From Metaphire vulgaris (taxonomy: Eukaryota > Annelida > Clitellata > Crassiclitellata > Megascolecidae): a DNA stretch of 64,000 nucleotides. The notes below the pieces were generated by a model. It worked only from the letters and a program-made list of their open reading frames with translations. It made no database searches and was not told the DNA's origin. Shown here piece after piece: positions 11,520 to 23,146 of this stretch (the first letter of the stretch is position 1; every line of letters begins with the position of its first letter). The stretch is from contig CM030863.1 in assembly GCA_018105865.1 (NCBI GenBank), positions 4,932,404-4,996,403 on the forward strand, in the 5' to 3' direction. Position numbers and translations under genes: made by a program.

Positions 11520-12500
11520 ATGAAAATGCAATAATAATGCGTTAACTGCATTGTCTTACTTCTTAAAGGCCGCCAGTCTACTTTTTCGTTCATGTAGAAC
11601 GCCGAGGCTTTTTCGTCATAGGCCTACTTCTATGATGCTTTCTGGAGACTGAATAGTTGCAAAGGTTTATTCTTTTTATTTATCCGAGGGCGTATGCCCA
11701 CAAGTGCCAAAGGCGGAGCTTCCCCACCTAAGAAAATACAGACTTATAGGACAGAGCTATAAGCTAGAAGGCTTATGCTGAAGGTCTAGGGAACTATAGC
11801 TCTAGCTTAGGTAGGGTTCCATTAGATTATTATTAATAAACAAAGAAGATTATAGTTTAAATGTGATATATTATAACAATCATGAATATCAATAAGAAAA
11901 CAAAATTACAATTAAAATTATTTCAGACCTTTTTCTGTACTTAGATTTGTAGAGATGCCGTCCCCAGGAGCTCCCAGTCGAAAGGTGACATAGTCCAAAT
12001 AATTGTCCCTTTTATAAGGATTTTGCTACTGGTCTTAGGCTATTGTTTTACAGGACATATTGGACTGCCCCTTTTACTCTGGACTTGGTGTACCCTCGAA
12101 CAAGGCAATTGTACTGATCTAATTCCTAGTTTTGATAGAGAAGACAATGCTAAGGAGAAAAGTCAATGTCGACATTATTGTTAAGAATCGGTCACTTTGG
12201 CAAAACCCCCACTCATTTTATTAACTAGCCTCCTGTATTTGTAGTTCAAACTATTGTTCTCTCTATCTATCTCATGTATAGGATGCATGCCATTCTCTTT
12301 ACTATGGCCAGTATCAATGCAGATTTTGACCCTTGTCTGAGCGATCTCTACAATGGCCTACTTGTCTGAGCGATCTCTACCATGGCCTACAACTCAACAG
12401 ATTTGACCCTTCTTCTGCCCTGTATCTATGTCTGTGATCACGGTCCAAGAATATTGATTGGAATTTGCGCTACATAAATGGTTAGGTACTAGTTCACTTT
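11520..12500. other. Gene-free repeat-like DNA
   Basis: Contains a short tandem duplication at 12331-12388 (TTGTCTGAGCGATCTCTAC twice, 30-base period). No coding signal. Confidence 0.4.
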
Positions 12501-12543
12501 AGGGTGGGCAATGTATTTTTGTTTATGTGTGTATGCGCATGCA

Positions 12544-12652
12544 CGGCGCATGCGCGGCTGGGCTTGGGCGGCGGCTGGGCTTGGGCGGCGGCTGGGCTGG
12601 GCGGCGACTGGGCTTGGGCGGCGGCTGGGCTGGGCTTGGGCGGTGGCTGGGC
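12544..12652 (+). repeat. GC-rich minisatellite
   Basis: About 100 bases of imperfect tandem GGGCTTGGGCGGCGGCT units (period about 16-18) in otherwise AT-rich DNA, next to a GCGCATGCGC palindrome. It gives long glycine/alanine/tryptophan frames that are not genes. The G-rich strand has many GGG runs. Confidence 0.75.
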
Positions 12653-12775
12653 TAATTTACATAAAACCATAGAGACAAAAATTCATTATTTATTACCGAG
12701 CATTTAAATGTTAATTCTCAATAGGACAATAAAAGGCAAAGTAGTCGAAAAAAGGATAAAAACAATGAGTACAAT

Positions 12776-13330
12776 TTAACGCAAACACGGATAAAGCGCA
12801 GAAACTTGACTCCAGAAATTGAAAAAGACTTGGTCTCTGGCGCCGAAATTCGCTCTCCACATAAACTCCTGTAAATAGTCATCATAGCGCTCCTCACAAG
12901 ATGTATTGAGACCGTGGGAATTTTTTACTTTGGCTTTGAAGCGACTCCACGTGCCTTCGATTGACTGCGTATGCGCTGACGTTTGCGGGTCGACGAAGTT
13001 AATGCTATGATTCACAGTCAAATGCGTATAGCCTTGCGGTAGAGCCTGGATACCACCATAGGCACGCCATAAGTCCGAATGTATTTCAGTTCCTCCACAA
13101 AACGCTGGTCTGGTCTCCGTATAGCAGCCACAGCAATGTCTTCAAAATTAGGCGTCCACAGTTTCTCAGGACAACCAGACATTCTTTTGAACTGCTTCCT
13201 CTTCGATAATTGACAGGGGACAATTTGTCCACTGCTGTAGCTTCACAACAAACGGCCAACAAACGGCCCTTGGTAGTACTTTTCCCACTTCTGGCTCCAT
13301 TTTGTGGCGAATTTCCAGGAGGCAGGATGG
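12776..13330 (-). pseudogene. Merlin / IS1595-like (ISXO2-type) transposase relic
   Basis: The minus-strand reading has IHSDLWRAYGG, then GYTHLTVNHSINFVDP, then AHTQSIEGTWSRFK. These are the second catalytic D region, the H-N-H-S block and the last acidic region of IS1595/Merlin transposases, enzymes that cut and paste DNA. The upstream first-D region is broken by frameshifts and a stop near 13150, so it is inactive. The last frame (to 12776) is intact, with YLQEFMWRANFG, which is usual near the C-terminus. Terminal inverted repeats were not identified. Confidence 0.8.
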
Positions 13331-13905
13331 ATATGCCGAAGTGGAGATGGTAATCCCCTAGGAAAACGCTACAGGGTTTGAAAATGAATAATCCAAGTTG
13401 TCGAGTAATCCAGTAATTAGGCTCGTGAATTCGTCGGCCAGTCCGGCCCGAGTATGCGAATATTCCGTCGTTAATTAAATCCAGTTATCATTCAAGTTTA
13501 ATCGTTTATTCAATAAAGCACAGAATAATAATAATAATAATAATAGCAATAATAATAAGCAATATTTTCAGGATCAGGTACCAGTTCATAATGCAAGTTA
13601 TGAACAATCAAATTCAGTCGATAATCTCATTCAACGACGACAAATGATGATTAACCATAACCAAAATGATAATCAAATCAAGAAAGAACTCATAATCACA
13701 CAATAATTCAAATAATAGCAATCTCAATCAATACGCACTCCAAGGGTTAATAAAGTGAAACACTTTCATGCTTTCAAACAATCCGAATGCGTAGGAACGG
13801 CAACACATTTATTCTCAGCATATTTCAGTCATTTCTCCTTTTCAGATTAAGATAAGAGATGAGAAAGCAAAGAGGTTAATCCTTTTATTCTCACATTCAC
13901 ACATT

Positions 13906-15745
13906 ACTGTATACAGCTGACAACGACATTTTCTACGAATTGCCAGATAAGTAGAAATACAGCCAACAGTGACATTTTCTACCAACTGTCGGATAAAGAA
14001 ATATAATCCACGGCGACTTTTTCGACCAACCGCAGATATATATAAGCATGCAACTTAATCATTCAAACGTTCATTTACACTATAATGTTAGTAGGATAAA
14101 GGAAAAGGGCAGTAAGCGATAGACTTCTTCAAACAAGAGTTAAATCAGCGAAACAAATACAAGTATCCGGTTTCGATTACTCAAACAGAAGTTAGAATTT
14201 CAAGAAATAACCAGACAAAGAAAAGTAGGCCTAAAAGAATAAGTAAAAGTATACTAACACCATCATAGCAATCCATACACTCATGTACTCACGTATCCAA
14301 TCATCCATGACAACGATAACAACATTATTATATTTCTCACGTTAATCAACGCAATCAAAAAGCAAAGACAGAGAAAGTCTTTAAGACAAAGAAATCCAAA
14401 ATGACGACGTGTGCAAAGCGTATGCATAGCTAGGCTTTTCTTACCACGACTATAGCGTACAGCGTGTCAGTAACCAATAAGGCAAAACACTAGGTTTTAT
14501 ACGGCAATTCTTGCCCGTACATGTCGAAACCAATAACATAAGGGATCAAGGTCCAACTTCGGCTCATCCAAATGGTAGAGCCCGGCCGTCGGCCCTTGCA
14601 ACGTTAAATTCAATGGTATGATCAAAAACTAGGGGTGATAAGTAACTTAAAGTGTAAAAAATCGAAAAATCACTACAAGGTCCTGGGCTCGATCGGGTAC
14701 GTCCACAGACCCACGTAAAAAATAAAGAAAATAATCTAAACTCGGTACAAGTAACATAATATAATAACGAAACAATAACTACGTATATGAGGGTATATAC
14801 GGTACAACAAAACTGCACCATGTCGTACTATCATTACAACAAAAGGCAATCAGCAAACACTACGATATGGCAATAAAGACCATATTCAGTTATTAAACGG
14901 TTAATATCAAAAATGTAAAACGTATAAGCGCATCAGAAAAAATATAACGGTAACCTCATCTTTAAAAATCATCCAACATAAAATCGTAATCTAAACTATC
15001 AAAATCCGGAACCTCTATAAAGTCATCATCCGTCAAAACCAACACGTCAGAAAACTCACAGTTCGGCGAAGTTAAGTCATCGGAGCTAGGATCATCAGGT
15101 AATCTCGACTCGCGAGAATCAGTACTTCCAATTGATGATGTCACATTTCCGCATTCGCTCATGGTCAAGGAAAGAGTGGAATCAGCGGTAGGAGGTAAGG
15201 GCGCAGGTGATTGATGATGAAGAGAGGATCTGGAGAGACGCGAATCGCACAGCTCACGGGTCATATGGCGACGCAGATGACGTCGTCCAGGCCGTGATAA
15301 GAAACGTAGGTGACATCTCGGACACTCCACGAATTCCGGGGTATCCTGTCCGATAATCGGCGTCATAACGAGAGGAGGAGGCATTCCTTCACAATCAGAG
15401 ATCATGATGATGTCATTCTTAGAAATTCGTTCGGTAATTCCTCCAGTTGTCTAATGTTAGTAGGATCAAGGAAAAGGGCAGCAAGCGATAGAACTAATGT
15501 TTTTCGTAATTTACCCACCGGATACACATATAGACAAGAGAATCAGACAGACATATCTCTACGCCTACCTTGTTCATCTACGCCTACTTATGTTCATCCT
15601 CGCCCAGTCATACAACCTGAACGGCTGGTTTAAGCATGCAAACCTGACCCTGCCAGATATAGAAAAGGCAACTAACAGCGGTTTCTACCGACTGTCAGGC
15701 AGACCTTATACACTCTATGGCGACATCTTCTACCAACCATAGAAC
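13906..15745 (-). mobile_element. Unclassified element: repeated modules around a zinc-finger ORF
   Basis: Two sets of the same three modules flank a minus-strand ORF. On the plus strand the left set reads: tandem units with ATTTTCTACCAACTGTC (13906-14035), then AAGCATGCAA, then GTTAGTAGGATAAAGGAAAA (14087-14130). The right set begins with GTTAGTAGGATCAAGGAAAA (15453-15497) and ends with AAGCATGCAA and the tandem units (15645-15740). The modules keep their orientation but their order is reversed, which ordinary LTRs would not show. Split direct repeats are known in DIRS/PAT-type elements, but no tyrosine recombinase was seen. Confidence 0.4.
14962..15405 (-). CDS. Zinc-finger-like acidic ORF inside the 13.9-15.7 kb element
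   Basis: 147 residues. Residues 26-50 carry a C2H2-like finger (ECPRCHLRF, then RRHLRRHMTRE). A serine/proline/threonine-rich middle follows, then a strongly acidic tail (DDDFIEVPDFDSLDYDFM). A nucleic-acid-binding finger plus acidic tail is seen in gag-like and ORF1 proteins of retroelements and in activators. It starts at an ATG and is unbroken. A host exon cannot be excluded, but the flanking repeated modules favour an element-borne protein. Confidence 0.4.
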   Translation of the reverse strand: MISDCEGMPPPLVMTPIIGQDTPEFVECPRCHLRFLSRPGRRHLRRHMTRELCDSRLSRSSLHHQSPAPLPPTADSTLSLTMSECGNVTSSIGSTDSRESRLPDDPSSDDLTSPNCEFSDVLVLTDDDFIEVPDFDSLDYDFMLDDF

Positions 15746-16305
15746 ATCGAATATTGCATATAGATTTTGTCGTAGGATTCGTTGAAGTCTTAATATTTGT
15801 AGATGGCGAATTCGACGTCGTAGTTGTACCTGACGCAGTATACGTCGTAGGTGTAGTATTTGTCGTTTCCTGGAAGCGTTTCGATTTATTCGGTTGATCC
15901 GGTTCCGGTCCCGTCACTGACAACTGTAGTCTGTACAAAGTGCGTCCGTTTATTGATCACATATTTTAAAAAGTTCGTCACCACTACTACGTCAGATGCT
16001 GTCAATTGATGAAGCCATGATCCCAATGCTGGGCACCAACTACTGTGAAAGTAGTTCAACTACTGTAGTTAACTACTTTTTCCACAAAGTAGTTATTAAC
16101 TAATTGGTAACTACTTCCTGAGTAGTTAACTACTTTGCAACTACTTTTGACCCTGCAACGCTCAAATAAAAATATCCATTGTTCAATGTCTTCATTTTTT
16201 AAACACCACACAAACACTGTCAACACGAACATCAATTCTATCAATATAAGCTGCTTCTGCAGCAGTTCTGCTTATGTAATTAATGTAATGAATGATTACT
16301 CAGTT

Positions 16306-16725
16306 CTAGCAGTTCTCCTGATTGCAATCATTCAATAGTCTTAGACTTGTTTTTAGCCTGTCTCTTAGAAAAACCATCCAGTCGAAATGTTCATCAGACA
16401 AGCTGCAGCGCCTAGAATTAAGTATTTGTCCTGCTGCGCTGAAGAGCCTTTCAACAACCGCTGAACTCGGCAATGTAGAATTAGCTTTCATGAATGCATT
16501 TGCTACAGCCGGGTAGTCACGTAGACTCTCAATTGTTTTAACTTTGGAAGACAAGTAGCTATCTAGTTGACTGGCAATTGGTGTAACGTTTGTTGGCGTT
16601 TCACTAAGATAACTGAATAGATCCATTTCATTGTCTGTTCCGTCTGAGTCATTACCAGGTCCCGAAGCAATAAAGGCTGATGTGGACTGTGAGTCTGCCA
16701 AGCATCCTAACAATAAAATTAACAA
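16306..16725 (-). pseudogene. hAT transposase C-terminal dimerisation domain
   Basis: The 139-residue frame contains PAVANAFMKANSTLPSSAVVERLFSAAG then LNSRRCSLSDEHFDWMVFLRD, the conserved hAT dimerisation block (S-S-A-x-V-E-R-L-F-S-x-A-G). An acidic linker precedes it. The catalytic core is not intact upstream. Confidence 0.88.
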
Positions 16726-17553
16726 ATGTAGAAGTATACGTATTACGGTATACCGTATTAGTTAACAGTTATTTCTTTTAAATTAAGTTAATGATATTAA
16801 TTTAAATATTTTTAAAAATAAAATTTAAGTTATTTGACACATTTAAGTTGAATATAACTAAATGTGCACACGGATGAATGAAACCATAAATTAACCTCAA
16901 ATGAAATTGCAAGTAATTTTAATTTAAAGTAAAGAAATAAAATAATTTTAAACAACATAACAAAACGAAAACATTGATAACAAATGTTACAATTCCTGAA
17001 ATCCATCAATGCTATTATGTATCTAGCCTTACCTTGTTGTGGATTGCATTCCTTCTCCACCTCCTGCAGGTAAAGCAGCAGCCTGTTTCGAACATGCACA
17101 AGCAGCAAATAGCCAAATACTAGCAAATGGAATTAGTTCAATATAGTCGTAATCCAGTATGTATACACAAGAAGTTAGTATTACAGGATTTACAGCGTAT
17201 GCTAATTTTCTGACTAAAACAAAATAACGTGCATTAACTTCAAGAATTAAAATTAAAAATATTGTAAACGTCTAAAATTTGTGGTAAAATTTAAATTTTT
17301 ATTCTTAGTTTATATGTGAACAGAATAAGATTGATTGGGATCAATTCATTCGATTGGGGATTTGAGGTGAACATTACTTTGCTTAGATGGGCAAATTATA
17401 GAGAAGTTCGTTAAACAATAATGAGTCATTAATGACGTTAACTCTCCTATCACAGTGTTTATAACAATCTGAGTCAATCTCATACACAGTTTGATATATT
17501 TACAGTCTTGAATTGCAATATAATCAATTTTGACATGAGTGCAAGTATTAAAG

Positions 17554-17772
17554 CTAATAAAGCAAATCCAGCAAATTCACACATTTAAACTTCGACAGTT
17601 CTAGACCAACCAAGTCACACAGTGCCACACACACACTTAGTCCACGTACCTTTATATGCTTCAAGAAATTTGATGTGTTGTTAATATTGCCAGATAAGGT
17701 CTTCTTACATGTACCACAGTCGGCAATGAAGTTTTTATCATCACTGCGTTCACTCTTTTTACGTGGGTTCAC
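17554..17772 (-). pseudogene. BED-type zinc-finger fragment of the hAT transposase
   Basis: The frame begins near KKSERSDDKNFIADCGTCKK and continues with NTSNFLKHIK, giving the C-x2-C plus H pattern of BED fingers, the N-terminal DNA-binding part of hAT transposases. The second histidine side is lost at a break. Confidence 0.6.
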
Positions 17773-18402
17773 GAAACAGCTTTTTGACTAATTGGCTATT
17801 CATATTTAATGATATCTATGAGTTATTAAGAATTAATCTGTTAATTCTGTTAACTCTTATTACTATTATTAATTATATCTCTTCAGTAAACAACACGAAC
17901 CTGTATTTTTGGTACTACTAAAAGTTGTGTAAGTATGAGACCGGAAATCAGGAATAGAATATTATATTACTGGTAGGTAAGTAAGTAAGCTTGTATGCAC
18001 AAGGGCAACAAGGGCAGGCATGGGTTACATCGACGATGTGCCCGCTACACGACAGAGTCTCATCGAAGAGCTCACCGAGAAGCCTGGCGTCAGCATTGTT
18101 GGCAAAAGCGGGTTTAAGCGGCAAATAATGTTTTAACAAAGAAGTTGAGCACAGTAGTTAACTACTTTACTTGATAACTACTGCAGAAAGTAGTTAAACT
18201 ACTTGTAGTTAACTACTTTTTCACACGTAGTTACTAACTACTCTGTAACTACTAAAGCGTAGTTAAACTACAAGTAGTTACCTACTTGTAGTTAACTACT
18301 GCCCGGCCTTGCGTGATCCCGGCTAAAAACCGTTTGGGTTTCAAACAGTACTGCAAAGCAAACCTACTAAATGGGGAATAAAGGCTTTTCTGCTTACTGA
18401 CA

Positions 18403-19323
18403 GTGAGAATGGTTATCTGTACAACGCTGGTCTACATTGGAAAAAGCAGTGACTGTTCAGATCGTGCAGAACTTGGAGCTACTGGCAAAATTGTTCGTCG
18501 TTTGCTGACTGATCTAGAAAATCAGAATCACACAGTGTTCCTAGATCGTTTCTACACGTCGCCTACTCTCTTCAAGTACTACATTGGTGAAGGTTTCCAC
18601 GCATGCGGTACTGCCATGACAAATCGGAAAATCTTCCCGAAAGAACTTATTATTAGCAAGAAGGCGTTGACACGTGGTCAGCACAAGTTTCTATGTAGTG
18701 AGAACATTAGTGCAATTTATTTTCTCTCTAGTTACCATGATCCATCGATGACGACAATGTTCAACCGCAATAACAAGGATGGCACAGTGGTTGCTGTGAC
18801 ATGTCCACAGCTTGTTGTGGACTACAACAGGTTTATGGGTGGTGTAGACCACAATGATCAAATGACTAAGCTGTACAAACCAAGAAAGCACTACAGATGG
18901 CCACGCCGTTTGTTCCTGAAGTGTGTAATGTGGGCATGCTACAATGCCTACATTGTCGCAGGTCATTACATTCCTCATCGACCGGCTGGTTCCCGACCAT
19001 ACACATTTACTGAATTCACAGAAGATTGTGTTGATGGCTTGATAGCTGACTTCCAGTCAACATCTGGTGTCCGTCGACATAGTGGTGCTGATGAACAAAC
19101 CCGTCTACAGAATGTTGGTGTTCACTTTCCGGAACGTTCGTCGAACGCAACTGGCAACAACCGATGTAGAGTTTGTCGCGAGAAGTTTCAGCGTTTCAAG
19201 AGAAGTCACCCAGAAGCCATGGACAAGGACAATCCCCACCCATTGTCAAAGACAAGGATGTGGTGCTCACATTGCAAAGAGTTTTTATGTGTTCGAGAAG
19301 GCTCAACATGCTTCAAGGATTAA
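18403..19323 (+). pseudogene. Longest intact frame of the piggyBac transposase
   Basis: 306 codons open to a stop at 19323. Contains the second and later catalytic blocks (LDRFYTSPTLF; NRFMGGVDHNDQM) and the terminal cysteine-rich finger. The listed start lies inside the frameshifted junction, so the first 11 residues are not native to the family. Confidence 0.85.
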
Positions 19324-19599
19324 TCACATGAAAAAGGAATTCTGGCAATAAATCTCGAACGTAGGCCTATAAGATTTTTGCATTTGACTCAGATTGGTTT
19401 ATTTCTATATTGCTTATATTATGCTATGTCGACTATGAAATAAGGTTACATAGTAAAACATTTTAAATTTTGGCAAAAATTGCATGAAAACACTCAAAAC
19501 AGTGCTTCACTTTTGCATTATGAAACACTTTTGTAATGTATTCACAGTGCCTATAATGTAATATAATATAATATAGTATTATATTATATCATATTAAAT

Positions 19600-19654
<55 letters not shown>
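19600..19654. repeat. (AT)n microsatellite
   Basis: About 55 bases of pure AT dinucleotides. Confidence 0.97.
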
Positions 19655-19656
<2 letters not shown>

Positions 19657-19899
19657 CCAGAAACCCGCTTTCGACCAGAAGAGGTACTGGTCGACCAATA
19701 AGTTGCTAGAAACTCTGATCTTCGGAACAATCTTATTTCTTGTAGCTTATTGTATGCATGCATATTTGATTTCGTCAGGTGTCTAAACTTACAATTGATT
19801 CAAATAACTTTTTGTATTTCTTATTTTTTGTGGCTCATTGTATACATGCATATTTGAAATGCCCCTTTCAGCATCTGAAGTGATTGAATTGTCGTGAAG

Positions 19900-20082
19900 C
19901 AGTGGCGTAGCCAGGATTTCCTGGAGGTTTTGAAAAAAGGTCGTCGGTAACCGCCAAGGAGGGGTTTTCACCCCCAAATCGCCTTAAAAATACAAATTGC
20001 ATGGGAATACATAACACATTTTTCGCGCCGTCCAAACCTAACCGTTCTAACCCTCAAACCCCTCCTCGTGGCTACGCCACTG
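19900..20082. mobile_element. hAT-type MITE, CAGTGGCGTAGCCAGG family, perfect TSD
   Basis: 183 bp with terminal inverted repeats CAGTGGCGTAGCCAGG and GTGGCTACGCCACTG, flanked on both sides by TCGTGAAG (8 of 8). Non-coding. Contains AAAAAAGGTCGTC, part of the shared iteron. Confidence 0.93.
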
Positions 20083-20450
20083 TCGTGAAGGCATACCAGC
20101 AAACAAGTAACGTTAACATGATACTAATAGCAGGTGTCGAATAATTTTGCCCATAAACACATCTTGCCCTGAGGGGATATCCCGGGGAAGAATGACTAGC
20201 GGGAAATCGGAAGGCCGGCGCGCCTGAATAGGCGGCATAGTGGGACCGGTTAACTACAGGATCAAATTGGAAAAGGGGAAAATAGTTTTGTGAAAAAATG
20301 TTTGGGTTCGGAGGATCAGCCACCTCAGGAGTTTCGGGAGGATCACGAAGAAGATGCGACACCAGCGATGATGTCGGAAAAGAGGAACCACCCGGTCGAG
20401 AACGGAGGTTGCCTGCCCGGTTCATGTAGGAGATGGATGGGTAGTATTAT

Positions 20451-20454
<4 letters not shown>

Positions 20455-20518
<64 letters not shown>
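20455..20518 (+). repeat. (TG)n microsatellite
   Basis: About 60 bases of TG. The minus-strand reading gives a run of Thr-His codons that mimics an ORF. Confidence 0.97.
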
Positions 20519-20519
<1 letters not shown>

Positions 20520-21050
20520 CGTACGGTGAAAACGCGATGGGTAGTGTTGTCGCGAGGGCAGGGAGAACGTTTGGTTGACAAGTAAGGGCGAGTGGGGAGT
20601 GGCTCGTAGTTCTGTGGGAGGCGCGGGGGATGGGTTAGCCTCGAGGGTTGTGAATATATCGGTGCGGACGACCGACCGAGGGCGGAGCATGGTGTAAGAG
20701 AATGTAAATTCGTGTGAAACGAAGTGGTATAGCGGCTGATGTGGAGAGACGCGGCCGGAAGGGAATATGTTATTTGGGAGATGTTGAAACATTGGGTGGA
20801 TTTAGTGTTCCGCGGGATCTAATTTCCCTTTTTAGATGGAAGGGGAGGACGGAAATAGATCTGTGTACGCTGTAATATGTGGGATGTTATGACGGATTAA
20901 TTAAGTGGATTTTTGTGGAAACTCGAAGTTGTCAATCGAGGGCGATATCGGTTAAAGAGACGAAGTAATGACTGGAAGAAATTGGGAACCCCTGAACATG
21001 GAGGGGGTCATGTCGCTGGAATTGTAGTACAGCCATAGGTACGCAAACGG
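20519..21050. other. Gene-free, somewhat GC-rich DNA
   Basis: No domain or transposon end recognised. Possibly internal DNA of the element that ends at 23328. Confidence 0.3.
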
Positions 21051-21120
21051 AATCAAATCAAATCAAATCAAATTTATTTTTATTTTTTCTCAACATTTCA
21101 GCTTAACGCTGGTATATTTG
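21051..21120 (-). mobile_element. 3-prime tail of a LINE or SINE
   Basis: On the minus strand an A/T-rich end passes into four TTTGA/ATTTG units, a tail type of CR1/L2-like retroelements. The adjoining CAGCGTTAAGCTG is also present in the tRNA-derived SINE at 31539-31838. Confidence 0.45.
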
Positions 21121-21887
21121 AACAGAAATATGTTGAATAATTTTTAACATCAAATTTGTGCAAATAACGAAAAGTAATAATCTAGTAATAATAATTAATT
21201 AATGAGAATATAAGGTAGATCTAGGTCTTATAGGGAAAAATATAATATATATATATATATGTTTATATAGTCAATACTATAATTCGCAGACATATAAAGT
21301 ACAGAAATCAGTCGAGAAAAAAAAGGGTTGGCCTAATGGATTTGCATCCCGTAAAGTTGGCCAACCAATGAATGGTTGAAATGAATTGGAATGAATGGTT
21401 GAAAGAATTGCGTAGTCTGGATTAGAAGATGAAGAGAGATATGTGTGAGGTAAGGGTAACGGAAGAAGTTACTTGTATGGCTGCTTGAAGGGGGGCCCCT
21501 TAGCCATGGATCGATGTTCGGGGGCCTGGAATATAAATTACCCCGACGGACAGCCTGCAGCAATGTACCGCGCCGTTACGTTGGCGAGAAAAGAAAATAT
21601 GTAGGGAGCATGCGGATGAGGATATTTCGGTCGACCTGGGGGGGCGATCCCAGTTTTTAGTGTATATATCAGTAAATCGTATGTCTTGTAAACTTGTATA
21701 GTAACGCAGTTGTTCAGTATTTTTGCACTTGCTCAGACATGGGATGTTCCCGTACGAATCCTGCAGCCCGTGGGCGATACGTGATGATCCGGATGATCCC
21801 CGGACCATACGCCCGTCATTGTACCGGCAGTCGGCTGGGGGGACGGCAGGTACCTGTCGCTGAGAAGTGAAGCATGCTTCGCCACGT

Positions 21888-22419
21888 GCGGATTGATAAA
21901 CCGTCACGCGGAACGATTCCTTCTTCGTCAGGCCGAAACTACTTCCCGGCGACGCAAATCATCGCCACCTGATGCGACAGCTCTACGCCACACCCACCTG
22001 CCCAAATCGGACCGAGTGGGCGAACGTTCGACGAGCCCGCTCGGGACGGTTCCACCTCACTCAGTCCCGGAATTCGACTGCCACCATCTCGTCACTTCCA
22101 TTACATAACCCGGATCTCCATGTCGCGTCGAGCCACGCTCCGCAATCGTCGCCTTCGTAATCGTCGACCACGCAAACCACCCTTCGTCAACCCACCCGGA
22201 CTGCGCCGAAGCACCTTGCAGAGACATTCATTCTGGATGCTAACGCTGCTGAACGTTTGACGCTGAAAGACTACGCCGAGGGACATCCCGAACTCTGTTT
22301 AATCGTGACGATGCTGTAACGCATATAGAATTAGTAGTCACTAGCTTAGTGTAGGATAGGTTCGCATGTACCGCATATCTGTTCGACAGGGGTCGAACAA
22401 CAATCTTAAGTGGGGGGTA
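21888..22419 (+). mobile_element. 3-prime internal region of an LTR retrotransposon, with polypurine tract
   Basis: GC-rich DNA with arginine-, serine- and proline-rich frames ends in AAGTGGGGGGTA (22408-22419), a good polypurine tract immediately before TGTGACG. The coding frames are short and broken. I cannot identify a domain, so the assignment rests on the tract and the LTR edge. Confidence 0.42.
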
Positions 22420-22516
22420 TGTGACGTTTGCTACGTCACGTTTGACTTATTACATGAATGACAGTTACGCTAGATTATTGCAGCATATTATATATTAATA
22501 TGATAGAAGCATTTAG

Positions 22517-22554
<38 letters not shown>

Positions 22555-23023
22555 TTCCGCTGGTCCATAGGAAAACTCCTATGTTTCTAAAAGGGGTATT
22601 TTTCCGAACCAGATACGGGCACCGCTGCGTTAATGGTTTCAAAATTATATTCCCGGGTGTACTACGCTGACCGTGGGCCGACAGGAATGGATGCAAAGGA
22701 TAACAGTGCCGCCTCGGCTGGTTGCAGACGGCGCATCGTTCAGCGACGGCCCAGGCGCCCTGAACATACCTGTAGAAGTTTATGACAGTGTGTGCCAGTG
22801 TATCGCTGGCTGGACGTGTGTGTATGCGTGGAATGAAGTCAGCGGTCAGTGCGGGAGAGAGGTTGCCATGGAAATCATTATTATAATTTATGCGGTTGTG
22901 GGACAGGTGCCCATGTCCAACCATCCAACTTCCAAGAAAGGGAAGGGGAGGGGGCAATTGGCCGGCGGATGACCATGTATACGTATGTGCAAATATATTT
23001 GTGGATCCGTCTATGTGTCTATG

Positions 23024-23036
23024 GAAGATTCTGGAA
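23024..23036 (+). promoter_or_regulatory. Heat-shock element match 1
   Basis: GAAGATTCTGGAA is three inverted GAA units in the nGAAnnTTCnnGAAn arrangement bound by HSF. It lies about 165 bases before a TATA-like sequence in the putative LTR. Confidence 0.5.
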
Positions 23037-23133
23037 AGTAGCCATTGACTAGATATGTATGTATGTATGAGTGTATGTGTGGGTCAGTTTGAATGTATGC
23101 GTGTGTCAGTCTAAATATACGTAGATGTCCATG

Positions 23134-23146
23134 GAAGATTCTAGAA
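23134..23146 (+). promoter_or_regulatory. Heat-shock element match 2
   Basis: GAAGATTCTAGAA is a second perfect three-unit element, inside a duplicated ATGGAAGATTCT stretch, about 55 bases before the TATA-like sequence. Confidence 0.5.

Larger units (their letters stand above)
16024..18311 (-). mobile_element. hAT transposon inserted in the piggyBac gene
   Basis: The ends are CAATGCTGGGCACCAACTAC (left) and, on the other strand, CAAGGCCGGGCAGTAGTTAA. The flanking 8-mers CATGATCC and CGTGATCC match at 7 of 8 positions, the target duplication length of hAT elements. Both ends carry many copies of GTAGTTAACTAC-type palindromes (16040-16150 and 18150-18300). Inside, the minus strand encodes a BED zinc-finger fragment and the hAT C-terminal dimerisation region. 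Length 2288 bp. The coding parts are broken. Confidence 0.88.
15920..19323 (+). pseudogene. piggyBac-type transposase, split by a hAT insertion
   Basis: The 5-prime piece (15920-16023) reads LYKVRPFID and, in another frame, QMLSIDEAMI, which includes the first catalytic aspartate of the DDE_Tnp_1_7 (piggyBac) family. The gene is then interrupted at 16024-18311 and resumes with PAKNRLGFKQY and KPTKWGIKAFLLTDS. A one-base shift near 18435 leads into the long frame to 19323 (LDRFYTSPTLF, VVDYNRFMGGVDHNDQM, RWPRRLF). The C-terminus keeps the cysteine-rich PHD-like tail (CRVC, then WCSHCKEFLC). Frameshifts and the insertion make it inactive. An AATAAA lies at about 19348. PGBD4-like proteins are the nearest family known to me. 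Confidence 0.9.

Noticed and set aside
12504..12707. Gly/Ala/Trp-rich ORF
   Set aside because: Reading of a GC-rich minisatellite.
18691..18978. Minus-strand ORF across the piggyBac gene
   Set aside because: Shadow of the plus-strand transposase frame.
20343..20792. 149-residue minus-strand ORF
   Set aside because: Its core is a Thr-His run from the (TG)n microsatellite; the remainder has no domain.
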